From Branchiostoma floridae (Eukaryota > Chordata > Leptocardii > Amphioxiformes > Branchiostomatidae): a stretch of 64,000 nucleotides of DNA. The stretch is from NCBI RefSeq assembly GCF_000003815.2, contig NC_049984.1, positions 4,562,959 through 4,626,958 of the forward strand, read 5' to 3'. The notes under the pieces are model-generated. The model was given only the letters and a program-made list of their open reading frames with translations. It was not told the DNA's origin and ran no database searches. Numbering within the stretch: position 1 is the stretch's first letter; each line of letters begins with the position of its first letter. The translations under genes were made by a program, and so were the position numbers. This document shows positions 26,001-38,000 of the stretch, in pieces.

Positions 26001-29000
26001 TCAGCCATTAATTGCGGGATTCTATTGCGCAGTAGGTCAACCGGGGCCTTAACATGCCTCAGACATCTCAAGTAACTGGCTGGCTTCAGACACTTCCCAG
26101 GTTGGCATTTAGACCCTGCCAAGAAATGGTGTGTATAATCACGCCACTCGTATTTTGCTAGCCTGGTAGGCGAGGATTTCCTCCACAGCGGATGCTTGCC
26201 CCGCAATTGCACTCCAACAAGGGCACGAGGGGTTGTGTTCCGTTTACGCAGAGCTTAGACAGTCCGAGGTCGAAAAACGATAAAGTACAGCGGCGGTAGA
26301 GTAGTGCTTGGCCGGTGTCCACTGCTTGCCAAGAGGCCCCAGTTGGAGAGGTTTTCGTGGTGTGATAGTGCTAGTCAAACATTGCCCCCTGCTCCTGGCA
26401 ACTAATAGTTAGGAAACAGGTGGTTCGTCTGGCGCCACATAAACAAGACAAATTGGCTTTGTACAGCAGGGTGCTCTTATGTGATTTGGGTGAATAAACA
26501 GCAGGGTAAAATATTTGCCTGGCAGCATTCCATCTTATCATCACCTTCCTCTTGTGAGCAGGGCAGGAAACTGTCAGAAAAAAAAAAAACACATCTTGTT
26601 CCAATTTCCACCCAGGCTCCATTGGAGTAGTCTTGTCGGAAATTGACAGGGAACAATCTGTAACTGTCAATCATTGCTGGCATCACCCCCAGTGGGAGGA
26701 GCCTTGGCGGGTGACCTTTTCTCAGATTGTTACTCCCTTATCTTAGCACATCCTTGATTGTTATCTCTTTGTCAGGCCCCTTGTTTGAGTGTGAAGCTGC
26801 TACCATCCTAATGGGTTCCCCCAGTAAATTCCCCCACTTTATCAGGCTGTGCAATCTTCATTGATTTGTAGCGGTACAGCTGCCTGTATCATGGTCCGTT
26901 CCCACTGCATTGATATTCCATTGACGAGCAAGGTGCTATCGTAAACTGGATCTCCTTCCAGCAGAAGGTATGATGTATGTTGTTACTCTATACCGCGATC
27001 AATACGAAAACGGGCGCCGGTTTCGCATGTAATCTGTATCAGGGCAAACTTGAACTAACACTAGCGTTACTCTGCCCTTGGGTGGGTGAAGACAGATGTC
27101 TAGTTCCTGTGTTGTATTGTAAATGTGGGGATGTAATTGATATATCATAGAGCCCATGTGCACAATAGATAACCCGCGGTGCAAATGCCTTGATGTCTTT
27201 CCCTCGACATTTTTAGTGCGCTGCACTCCGAAATGGCTCCTTTGAGGTAATGGCTGCGTAATCAAAGCCTTTTACGCTGGGCGTATATTCCACCGCTTCT
27301 AATTCTGATGGTGGATGATTCAATAGCCCGCTGTATAATTTGATAAATGTGGCATTTTCATGCTCAGTCACGATTCTTTCCGTCGTCATCTCTTTGCAGC
27401 TGAGGCCATTAGTCAATTTAATCCCCCGATTTTGTAATAATCTAGTGCAGGGAAGGCGTCTTGAGTACTTGAGATGGTGTTTTGGTAATGATTACTGATG
27501 GTGATTTGTAGTCGTCGCTTACTGTGCGTGTGGGCGGCGAGAGATACGGCGTGCCCTTGACTTTCGCACGGAGCCCTGCAGATGAAGCGTCTTATCATCG
27601 CAGATTCCTCCTCCCCGGAGATCCTGTTATATCGTGACGCCATCGCTTCTGAATGAGCGCGTCCCCAGGATCATTCACTTCTAGGAAGGATGTGTTGAAA
27701 AAAATGCTTCAAAGGATTTAATGAAAATGACCATGACAAATTCACAGTCAAGCAATCTGATATATGATTATATTGCATAGATCGTGTTAGTGTAACTTCC
27801 GAATTCTGAGTGCATCCCCAGGATCATTCACTTCTAGGAAGGATGTGTTGAAAAAAAATGCTTTGAGAGATTGAAAATGATTTTGTTTCTGACAGTGACA
27901 AATTCACAGCGTTCGACCAACCCATGTCAAGCAATCTGATGTATGATTATATTGCATACTAGTAGATCGTGTTAGTGTCACTTCCGAATTCCGAGTGCAT
28001 TCCCAGCATCAGACACTTTCAGGAAGGACATGCTGAAAAAATGACCAACTCTCAGAGTCTGGCCAAGCCATGTCAAGCAATCTGATTATATAGATTATTT
28101 TATCTTGTTATTTGGTGAATGCATCACTTTCAAATTCTGAATGCATCCCCAGCATCAGGCACTTTTAGGAAGGATGTGTAGAAATTGTACTTATTAAATG
28201 AGAGATTGAAAATGATGTATGCAGTTGATACTCCAAAATGATTAAGCTTCGTCCGTGACTAATTTTCAGACCAAGCCATGTCAGACGATCAGACATGCGA
28301 TAATATTGATAAATCTAATCGATGGTGGGTGTAAGACAAAGATGTTGTATTTTTTCCTAATATCCTTTGTCAGACACGGTTTTGACAAAGGCATGAGAAC
28401 GACTGTGAAATGGATCATAATGGAATTAGGAGAAAGCTGGAGATTTGTATGGTGCTGGTACAGGCATACTAATATGATCATAAGGGGTTAGCACGGGGCT
28501 AGAAAGCTGTAAATAACGTCGTTTTTAGCGCGACACCGGTGCCATCTGGCACCTTTATCTTGCTTACCCAGCTGCTCGCCGTTCACCTGCGTTCTCATGT
28601 TTAATCTACGCGGCAGGCACGACGACATGCCCTTTCATCCACACCTTTTGTATATTTAGTGTTACCACACAAAGCTAACGACAACACAACAACGCCGTTA
28701 AAAGATAACATTGGGTCGGCCCTTACGCCCATTGTGTCGTCGGTGTAAGAAGTGTGGGTCGCGGTTGTTTAGTCTATCCCAGCCATGCCTCGTCCGTTGT
28801 GTTTGTTGTAAATAAGGATATAGACCCTGCCAGCAGGTTTATTGGCGGACGTGTTGTTCAAACAACCTGGCACGGACTGTTTGCTCTGTGCTACAATTGC
28901 AAACACTCTCTCTCCCTCTCTCCGAAGTCTGTGTAAGCTGAAAGCAGGGGATTGTGTACAGAACGAAGCCCTGGCACCTGGTAGCTTGCTTTTGGATGAA

Positions 29001-32000
29001 TTACAAAAGTCACTCGTTCGTTCACCTTCAAATTTCAAGGTTGCAAAGTATCTCTTCGCTCTGAGAAAAGTGCAGACAAGACAGAAATGCGATCATCTCT
29101 CAGAAAAAGTCGCGAAATTAATATGTGTCACAAATGACTTGGGAACCCACCATTCTTACCAAACATGGGGGATGAAAAGGATTATTGATGACACAGCAGC
29201 GACAGACGATGAATATATACCTCTGTGCAGCGGAGTAGAAGCAGGCATTTCCGCTCGTTATTGGGATGGATATCTATTACTGTACGTGCGGTGATGCGTA
29301 AAAGTCACAGCTACGACAACCGGGACTCCTGTAATGGAGAGTGAAAGCGTGTGAAGTCAGAACGTGTCGAGAACAATAAACGTCGTTCAGAACACGACAA
29401 ACATTGGGCAATAGATGAAAGCAGGATCATGAATCAATGGCAGTTCGTTTGTTTGCCTTGTACGTTTACCGTGTGTGTACGTTTTGTGTTGACACGCAGG
29501 CCTAAAGCCGCCCCCACTGACCATGGTAGCAACGCCTACTCATCCAACGTCGAGTGTTTCTCCACTTCACCAACGGTCGCTAGGTGGCGCCCCTTCCGTT
29601 ACCGCAGGCAGCTCTTCTCACAATGGTGGTGCTTCCAGCTTTGCCGCTGCACTAAGGAAGCTCGCCAAACAAGCCACTGATACTCCAGGTAGTACAGATT
29701 GCTTAAGTTATAGAATTAGTAAAAGCAACTGCATGCATGCTTTTTTTTTCATTCTTGAAATTAAAGATAGTGTGAAAAAGTGAAATTTAGTGTTACAACT
29801 GTAGTTATGTTTAAGTGTGCCCTGGGTGGATTTCCCCAACACTAAGGGGTGTTGCCCAGTAACCATACAAGAACAAGAACAAGTCACAATATTTTAACAA
29901 GTTGAAATCTTCTACCATTCATTGCAACTGGTGAAAAAATGTTGGGAATATTCTATAAGACATGCATTCTTATATGTTCCGTTATGAGGACAAGATACAA
30001 TATTTATAACTGGAAAAATTTACGACACAATGAACAAGTTTTATTCACTTGATAGCAAAGTACAATATGAATGTCATCGATTAGATAACTAATGTACATA
30101 CCCACAGTTAATTTATTTACAGTAGCTTCGATGTTAACATGTACATAGAATACAATATGATGCATTCCGTATCACCCGAAGTACCAGCTCGATTGTGGAT
30201 AGGATCCCCCGAAGACCAGAGGTTGATCCAACCTGCGTGAGAGCTGGCACAAAAAAATCACACCCTTGAATGTGAAATGCACCAGAAGTTGTCAAAATTT
30301 GGTGTTCTCAAACGAAATATTGTAACAATTCCAATGTCCTAGTCCAGTATTCAGCTTTTCGACAATGGTGTGCTTGGCACACTCGTCAAATTATTCTATT
30401 GAACTTCAATTTGAAGCCCATGTGATAACAGTAGACCCTGTGTGATAACCCAATTCAGAACACCCATATCAAAATACTCAGAACACCCATATCAAAATAC
30501 TCAAAATACTTTTTTCTGCATACCTGCACTGGTGCAGGTAACATTGAAAATTACCTGCACCAGACAAGTTTTACCTGCATCACTTTTGAAAGTATAAATC
30601 ATACTAAAATTGTTCAGGAACCATTGCTATTTTTCCTTTTATACTCTATAGGTGGTAACAGTCAATGCAGCCGATAACAATCCATATTCACCTACATTAT
30701 AGGACATTTATGTCTGAAACTCAGTACATGGACCAGTGCAGGTAGACAACAGAAATACCTGCACAGCTCCAATTTTATTTCGAGCCCTGAACATTATCTC
30801 AGCCTAGGCATGACATCAATTTGGTTATCCTCTGCACCCCTGCAGCTCCTGGGTCTGTTCCCGAGCACGTTCCCTCTCCCCCGCGCGTCGGAAGTCACAG
30901 TCCGGCCGCAGCGAAACCGCCGAGTCGTCAGGGATCGTCCTCTCTGACTGGACACCAGTCCTCGTCACCCAGACTTGGAGCAGCCCTGTCTTATAGCAAC
31001 ACAGGAGAGAGAAGAAAGGTGATTGCCTTTTTACTTTTTACGCGACAATATTACTTTAGGTTGCCTTAAATCACCCCTAATCATTTCTTTAAGTTTGATT
31101 TGAGACACTGAATACATGCAGGCTCTACAGGCCAGCAGTACAAGCAACCAGTACAAATAGAAATGGCCAGCAGTTCAGTTCAGTCAGTTCAGTTCGTCCT
31201 CATATGAGGTGCCATTAACAATATCCGACCAGGCATCTCTATCTAGCATGGCAGCTAGCAAGTTGTAGTCCTTTAAACCAACCTCCTCTTCCAAAACTTT
31301 CTTAAATGTCAGGCCAGCATAAGTGTATCATTAGCCTCCAAAAAAGAGGAAAAAAAGTCCCAGACAGCCTGCTATGGAGGCTATAATTTGTAGGTGTTCT
31401 GAAATACTCTCCTTTAACTTCACAGGGACTGAATTTCATAGTAGAGACAAAGGGGAAGTGTTCACTGCACTTGAAGTTTGCAGTTGGTACATAGAGTGCA
31501 TTATCGAACAAATATCTGTAGTGAGACAATTTCACTGTAGAATGTTTGAGCTGCAAAATTATATAAAAGATTGGAATCCGGAATGTTTGCAATTGCCTAG
31601 GGCTGAACAGTGATGAAATATGTATATACAAGACTATGTATATAAAAATATTTGCTTGACATTTTGAGTATTGCTACATATTTGCAATTGCTTTACTTTT
31701 CTGTACTGCCCTGGGCAGCCATATAAAGGGTTGGACTAGCCCTACTGTCCCGGGCAAGTGAAAATGCCAATCGGGCGAGTGGATGTCCTACCCCACTTGC
31801 CGATCGGGCAAGTTAGATTTTTTCCATTGAGTGAGATTTTGATATACTTCCTACATTTCACAGTCATGGCATCAAGCATTTGGTTAACAGAAAAGTAGAG
31901 CCAATAACAAGAATTCCATTGATGGAAGTGAAAGTACATAGAAAAATTTTAATTTTGGGCAAGTGAAAAGTTGGTTCGGGCAAGTGATTTTTTTATTTAC

Positions 32001-35000
32001 TTGCCCGATAGGACAAGTGAATTTTAGAAAACTTGTCCAACCCTGATATAAGACACTGTCATCCACAGGCAGTAACTGAAGCTTGATCTGACATGAACTT
32101 TTAATGCTCGGCCATGAGCCAATGTCGATGACTTGCATTCTCTAAACTAAGCATTTTGAAGTATACGCCATATGATACTCACCCGTATTTGACATAACTG
32201 TAACTGTAACTGTAACTGAGTATTGTTAATGAAGAAAGCACTTCATTGTCATATGTACTATGGTTTGTCCTTTCAGAGTACTGAAAGGCCACCGTCCAGG
32301 GAACGAAGTAGCCATTCAAGCAAGTCCTCGGATTCCAACCACCTACCCACGGTCAAGACTGAAAAAGTGACCCCAGGGCCCTCGGCTGGACAGCAGAGAA
32401 CCACCCCAGCAAGCCAGTCCTCCGATCTAGGAGTACCACACAGGTGAGGGGATCTGTCTACCTAAAACTTCCTCATTTTTGAAATTTATTTTCTCAACTT
32501 CAGTTCATTTTTATTGTTTGTCAATCTGCTTTAGACTAAGAGGTGCTGTTGTCAGACATGGTTTTGATATCAAAGGTCCTTTTTTTGACTGGTCCAACAA
32601 GAAAACAAAAGGTTTTGAACCACTACACTGTACCGGTACCCTCACCTAAGGCTTAGGTCACATTTCCAAACCGGGGCCCAGCTGGGCAGCTTTTGGGAGG
32701 GAAAGAATGATATAAAAGACATCAGAATACACAAAATGCCAACATAAGATTCATGGGCATGATTTGTGTATATTTCTAAGTATATGTTTTGATTTTTTGT
32801 TTCTTTAAACATCCCGGCAGGGCACTGCTTTGGAAATGTGACCTAAGCCTAATGCAGGCTCTTGAAATCTATACGATTGACGGTTTTTCTTCCTCCTTTT
32901 CCGTCCACAAGCAGGCCAATTCCTCACCACATCGGGCTCGAGGAGATGTCCAACCACACGTCGTCTAGCCCGCGGGGGTTCCAGCCCTACCGGCCTGAGG
33001 ACATCAGGCACGCCATGCCCATCCCCTTCGGCTTCGACATGGCCTCGGCACCAACCTACCACTCCTCCCCGTACCACCCAGCGCTGTTCGCTGGAGCGCC
33101 ATTCCCCCACCCGGCATTCAGGTGAGGACATGACAACAGTCAAAACTGCCCAATTATTCTTCTCATATCTGATCTGATCCGACCCTGTTATTATCAATTA
33201 TCATCTACTATCACTATAATTTTTTATTTACCATCAACAAAGTTAAACATGAATTATTATTTGCTTAATTTGATGAGAGGGGGGGGGGACTAAAACATGC
33301 CACAAGGCTTTTTTGTATTTTTTTGCATTTGTATGACTTCTCGGGGAACCAATGAGATTTCTCCATTTTTCAATTTGCAGCTTTCTTATTCGCAAAAATC
33401 GTCAATTTACTGTTACCATTTAGTTTGCGAATGGCTGAATGAAAGGCCAGATTTCAAGTTTTGTCACTAGTATGTCATCAATTCTTCCAGAGAAAAAGGT
33501 GTTCAATTTCCAATTTGCTGATATAAAAGCTATTGTCCAGCTATGGAGTGCCGCAATTCCATTTCCAAAGTCAACTATATATTGATTTTTACCACCTTAA
33601 TCTCAAGAAAGTGATTGGGCGAAACATTTTTTCTAAAAGTCACAGAAACTTACTTGTGTAATATGGCTGTTTACACGAACATCAACAATTTCACTGTCTA
33701 AATGTGATAAAAACTGATTTCCACCTTTTTTTTTTAACATTCCAGACTTGAGGACCACTATGAGCAGTACCGTCTGGCCGGCCTGAGAGCTCCCTTCCTG
33801 CCGGTCCCCCCTCCCCACAGTGCCTTCTTACCTGGCCACCCCCCTCCCGGCCTGCCCATCTCCATGCATGGCATACGGTACCCTCCCCACGAGATGATCG
33901 CCCCCTACCTGCACGGCTCGCCCAGGCACCCTGCTGTGGGGAGCGACAGGTAAACTTTCACCTCTGAACTTTGACTCAGGATTGGAGAGTCATTTTTTTT
34001 TTAAATTTTGAAAGAATAAGGATAGTACTTGGGAGGGAGTTATTCATTATTCACTAATGCTATAGTAGTAGACCATATGTCAAATGTGCAACAGATGTTT
34101 GCCAGTAATCTTATGCATTTGAACATTTGGCAAAAAATTTTGTTTGGCCGGGCTATTTTGGCATTGTGCTTTTCTTTGTATGGACTGTCTGCTCAAGGCA
34201 ATAAATTTTATTGAAGACATTTGAAGTACATGTATAGCAGTGTTATCTATTTGTAGAATAACAAAGATAGCATTGTGTCACATTCTACGGAAATGTGAAG
34301 ACATTTGGAATATAGCAGTGTTATCTATTTGTAGAATAGCAAAGAAAGCATTATTCATTGTTTATTTAATATTTCACAAATGTGTCCCATTCTACAGGTC
34401 TGCTGCTGAACAGGAGTCCAGGGAACGTAGCCAAAACAATCACGACCAGGATCACCAGGACAAAGACAAAGACAGGGAGAGACAAGAAAGGAGTCGGGAC
34501 AAGGAACGACCTCAGGACGAACCAAAGAACTTGTCTGTCGCTTCCAACGGTGTGGCGGAGAAAGAGACGAAAGATGCGATATTGGCGAAGGACCGGGAGC
34601 GGTCTCGGACGGAAAGCCGCGACAAGCAGTCTCCGAGAATGTCGCATTTTCCTGGACTTCACTCGGTGCAAAATGGAGATATAAGCTGTAAGAGAAGCCT
34701 AATATTCTTTACTTATTTGTAACTATTGATTTTATTTACTCTTCTTTACTGAAGAACCAGTCTTCATCAGACTGGCCTGTGGCTTTTCAGGGGTGAAAAG
34801 TGCAGGGAGGTAAATTTGTTCAATATCAGTGAAAGGGGGAGGGGGGCATCTTCCCATAGTTGCTTCGTGTAGTCAGTGTGTCCTCATTGACTTGTTTAGA
34901 GAAGAAGTATCCGTATCTAATATGCAGCTATATAGAACATAAGGTACATATCATATCTGCATCTTTCATCCATCTCCTTGCCATGCTACCGAAACGTATT

Positions 35001-38000
35001 TTCCCAGCTGCATGGTACGATCCACCGGGGGACGAAGCCCTCAACACCTGTCAGTTGTTCCGGGTCTTATTCACTGCCTTCCAGTGCTTTGGCGACCCGC
35101 CAGTCGCCAGGTCTCAAAGAAATATGTCCCCCGAAATGCTGACTCATGTTTGGGGAATGCCTTTTCGACCAAAAGCCAAAGTTCCTATCAAAAGACAAAC
35201 AGGTTTGGTCATCAGAGGTGGCAGAAGGAAGGCAAATTGGAGTGTGTTTCAACACGTTGTCACTCTGGATAACATATCTGGAAGCAAAGGTTGGGGAACG
35301 GCAAGGTTGCACCCGGTCACTTGCCTTATGCTACCAGTGCTTTTGCTCTTGTGAACTTTAATAGGAGGAAATACCAGAAATACATGCCAAATCTTTTCTG
35401 GGTACTTCCAATATAACCCTGCAAAAATGCTATGATACACAAAAAATTTGATAAAACGTTTTGAAATAAAGCTGTGTAAGACCATAGTTGGAAATGTGCG
35501 TGTAGACTCAACTGTGACGTTTTGACCAACATTATAATTCCCCAAACTTTATCGCCAACCATTTTGGTATCACCAGCAAAAGGTAGTGGATGCTACTTGA
35601 AATGTCTGATCATTTCCAAAGTCATATCCATTTGCTCCTTCAGTAACTGCTATTTGGCACATATTATTACCTGAATGTCTAACCTGCATGGTTGTATAAA
35701 ACCTGTACCTTCTCCCCTTACTACCGTAGAAAACAAAACAACAAATCATTCCAAGCCCTGTTTTGCGAGCAATTTGTCTAAGCAAGAAGTATAAAATCTG
35801 TTCCTTCCCTCCTGACTACTGTAGCCTCCAGACTACACGACATGTCATCACCCCCACGCCGGGCCAGCTGAGTAACGGTGACCGGTCGCGGGCGCTGACC
35901 ATTCCCAAAATCATGTCCAGTTACTTGAGTAACTGCTATTTGGCATATATTATTACCTGGATGTCCAATCTTCATGGTTGTATAAAATCTGTACCTTCTC
36001 CCTTGTCTACTCTAGCCTCCAGACTACACGACATGTCGTCGTCCCCCACGCCGGGTCAGCTGAGTAATGGGGACCGGTCGCGGGTGCTGTATTCCAAGCC
36101 CTGTTTCGCTAGTTTTTTTAATAGGCAAGAAGTATAAACTGTGTTCCTTCTTCTCTCGACTACCGTAGCCTCCAGACTACACGACATGTCGTCGTCTCCC
36201 ACGCCGGGTCAGCTGAGTAACGGTGACCGTTCGCTACAACTGACCATTCTCAAAATCATATCCAATTACTTGAGTAATCGCTATTTGGCATATGTTGTAT
36301 AAAATCTGTGTTCTGTCTCCTTCGACTACTCTAGCCTCCAGACTACACGACATGTCATCATCCCCCACACCAGGCCAGCTGAGTAACGGGGACCGGTCGC
36401 GGGCGCTGAATTCCAAGCCCTGTTTCGCTAGTTTTTTTAATAGGCAAGAAGTATAAACTCTGTTCCTTCTTCTCTCGACTACCGTAGCCTCCAGACTACA
36501 CGACATGTCGTCGTCTCCCACGCCTGGTCAGCTGAGTAACGGGGACCGTTCGCGGGCGCTGGTGCAGATGGAGTTCCAGCACCAGCAGTACATGAAGCGG
36601 CTGAACCAGGAGGAGCGCTGGCAGAGCCGGCAGAGACAGATGAGGGAGGAGAAGGCAGAGAGGCAGCAGGAGGTGTCCAGCTACAGGCAGCAGCTCTTAC
36701 AACAACAACAGGTCTGTATTATTTCCGAAAATAATTACATCAGGTTGGTAGAATATGATGCAGAAGAGTCTGGAACAGTTCAAGGGAGGGGTTCCTCAAA
36801 CAGAGCGACAATACCCTGCCATGAGTGAGCGAGGTAGAATATAGGGAATTATTTTTACACAACCAGAAGGTACTTACTTGGCGTACGTTTCGACGTCTCT
36901 CAGACACCTTCGTCAGAGCTTCTGACCGGAGGGATGCTTTTCATCTCTATAAGTAGCCAATGTAGGTGTCACTTTTGCTGTAAGAAGACAATCTCAAATG
37001 CCGCTGAGCTTGTATCCCCCTTGCCGTATTAGTAATGGTGTTAGATACACAAATGAGTAGCATTGTTTGGGCCATCTTGCATCAAATCTTGCTCCCAATA
37101 CTGGTTGAAAACTACCATAAATCTTCAAACTTTGGTGGTGGTTTTATTTTCAGGGGTTTTGCTGTAGCCTTTCAGAAGAAAATTGACAACTTGACTTATA
37201 TGTTTTGGACAGTTAGAGATTACCACAGGTTTGTATGATTACCACAGCTGTTGTGAAGTATGCAGAAGAGGAAGTGTTAACATGGCCTGACACTGAATAA
37301 CATCCCATGTCAGGTTTAAGGATGTAGCAATATCTCTGGGGGAAACAGTCAGCTGTTTCTTTGTGGAAGGCCTCAGGCTATGGAAGCTACAAGAAGCAGG
37401 AAGTGTCTTCTAAGATTTTAAAGCCCTTTCTGTCACAATAATTAGTGGAAAGAGTTACTGCATGTTTCCCCTATCACTCCTAATCTCAAGAACAGGCTTT
37501 GTCATGGGGCTCTTTTTTGCGTATCATGTTCGGTTCTCTGTTTGTATGTCAGTTTTATTATTGTTATACCTTAACCATATCATCTCTATTTATGATCTAC
37601 TAGTATATCGGGGAATGATCCATATTTTACATTATGGCACGGAACTCCATAATTTCCTCGGGTTGGTCGTCAGTTGGGCCGTACCTAGGGCAATATGGAA
37701 TACCCCACTTGTATTCTATATGCACTGACTGATGCCTTGAAGGCCGATGAAGTATTTATCGAGTTGAATTAAAGGCACAAACAAACAAACAAATCCTGAC
37801 CCTTTTCTGTTTCTTCCGCAGGGTTCTTTGAGATCTTCACCTCACCTAAAGCATGGCCCCTCCCATGTAAATAGAGAAATGACTCCAAACAATCACGCAG
37901 AGGAAAGGAACCATTCCGAGAGGGCTGATAGCAAAGAGGCCGTCCACCTACCCCCCAACAGTCACCCTCCTCCCCTTGTGCCCCCTCAGAACGTTCACTC

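Noticed and set aside
28842-29294. A 150-codon open frame near the end of intron 1
   Set aside because: No family similarity; could contain an alternative 5' exon, but nothing in the sequence proves it.
34860-35354. A 164-codon open frame in GSE1 intron 7
   Set aside because: No domain, does not fit between exons 7 and 8 in phase with good splice sites, and is not needed to complete the protein.
35763-36137. Novel 124-codon protein with repeated PTPGQLSNGDRSR
   Set aside because: It is a read-through of exon 8 acceptor copies 1 and 2, the first in a shifted frame; not a separate gene.
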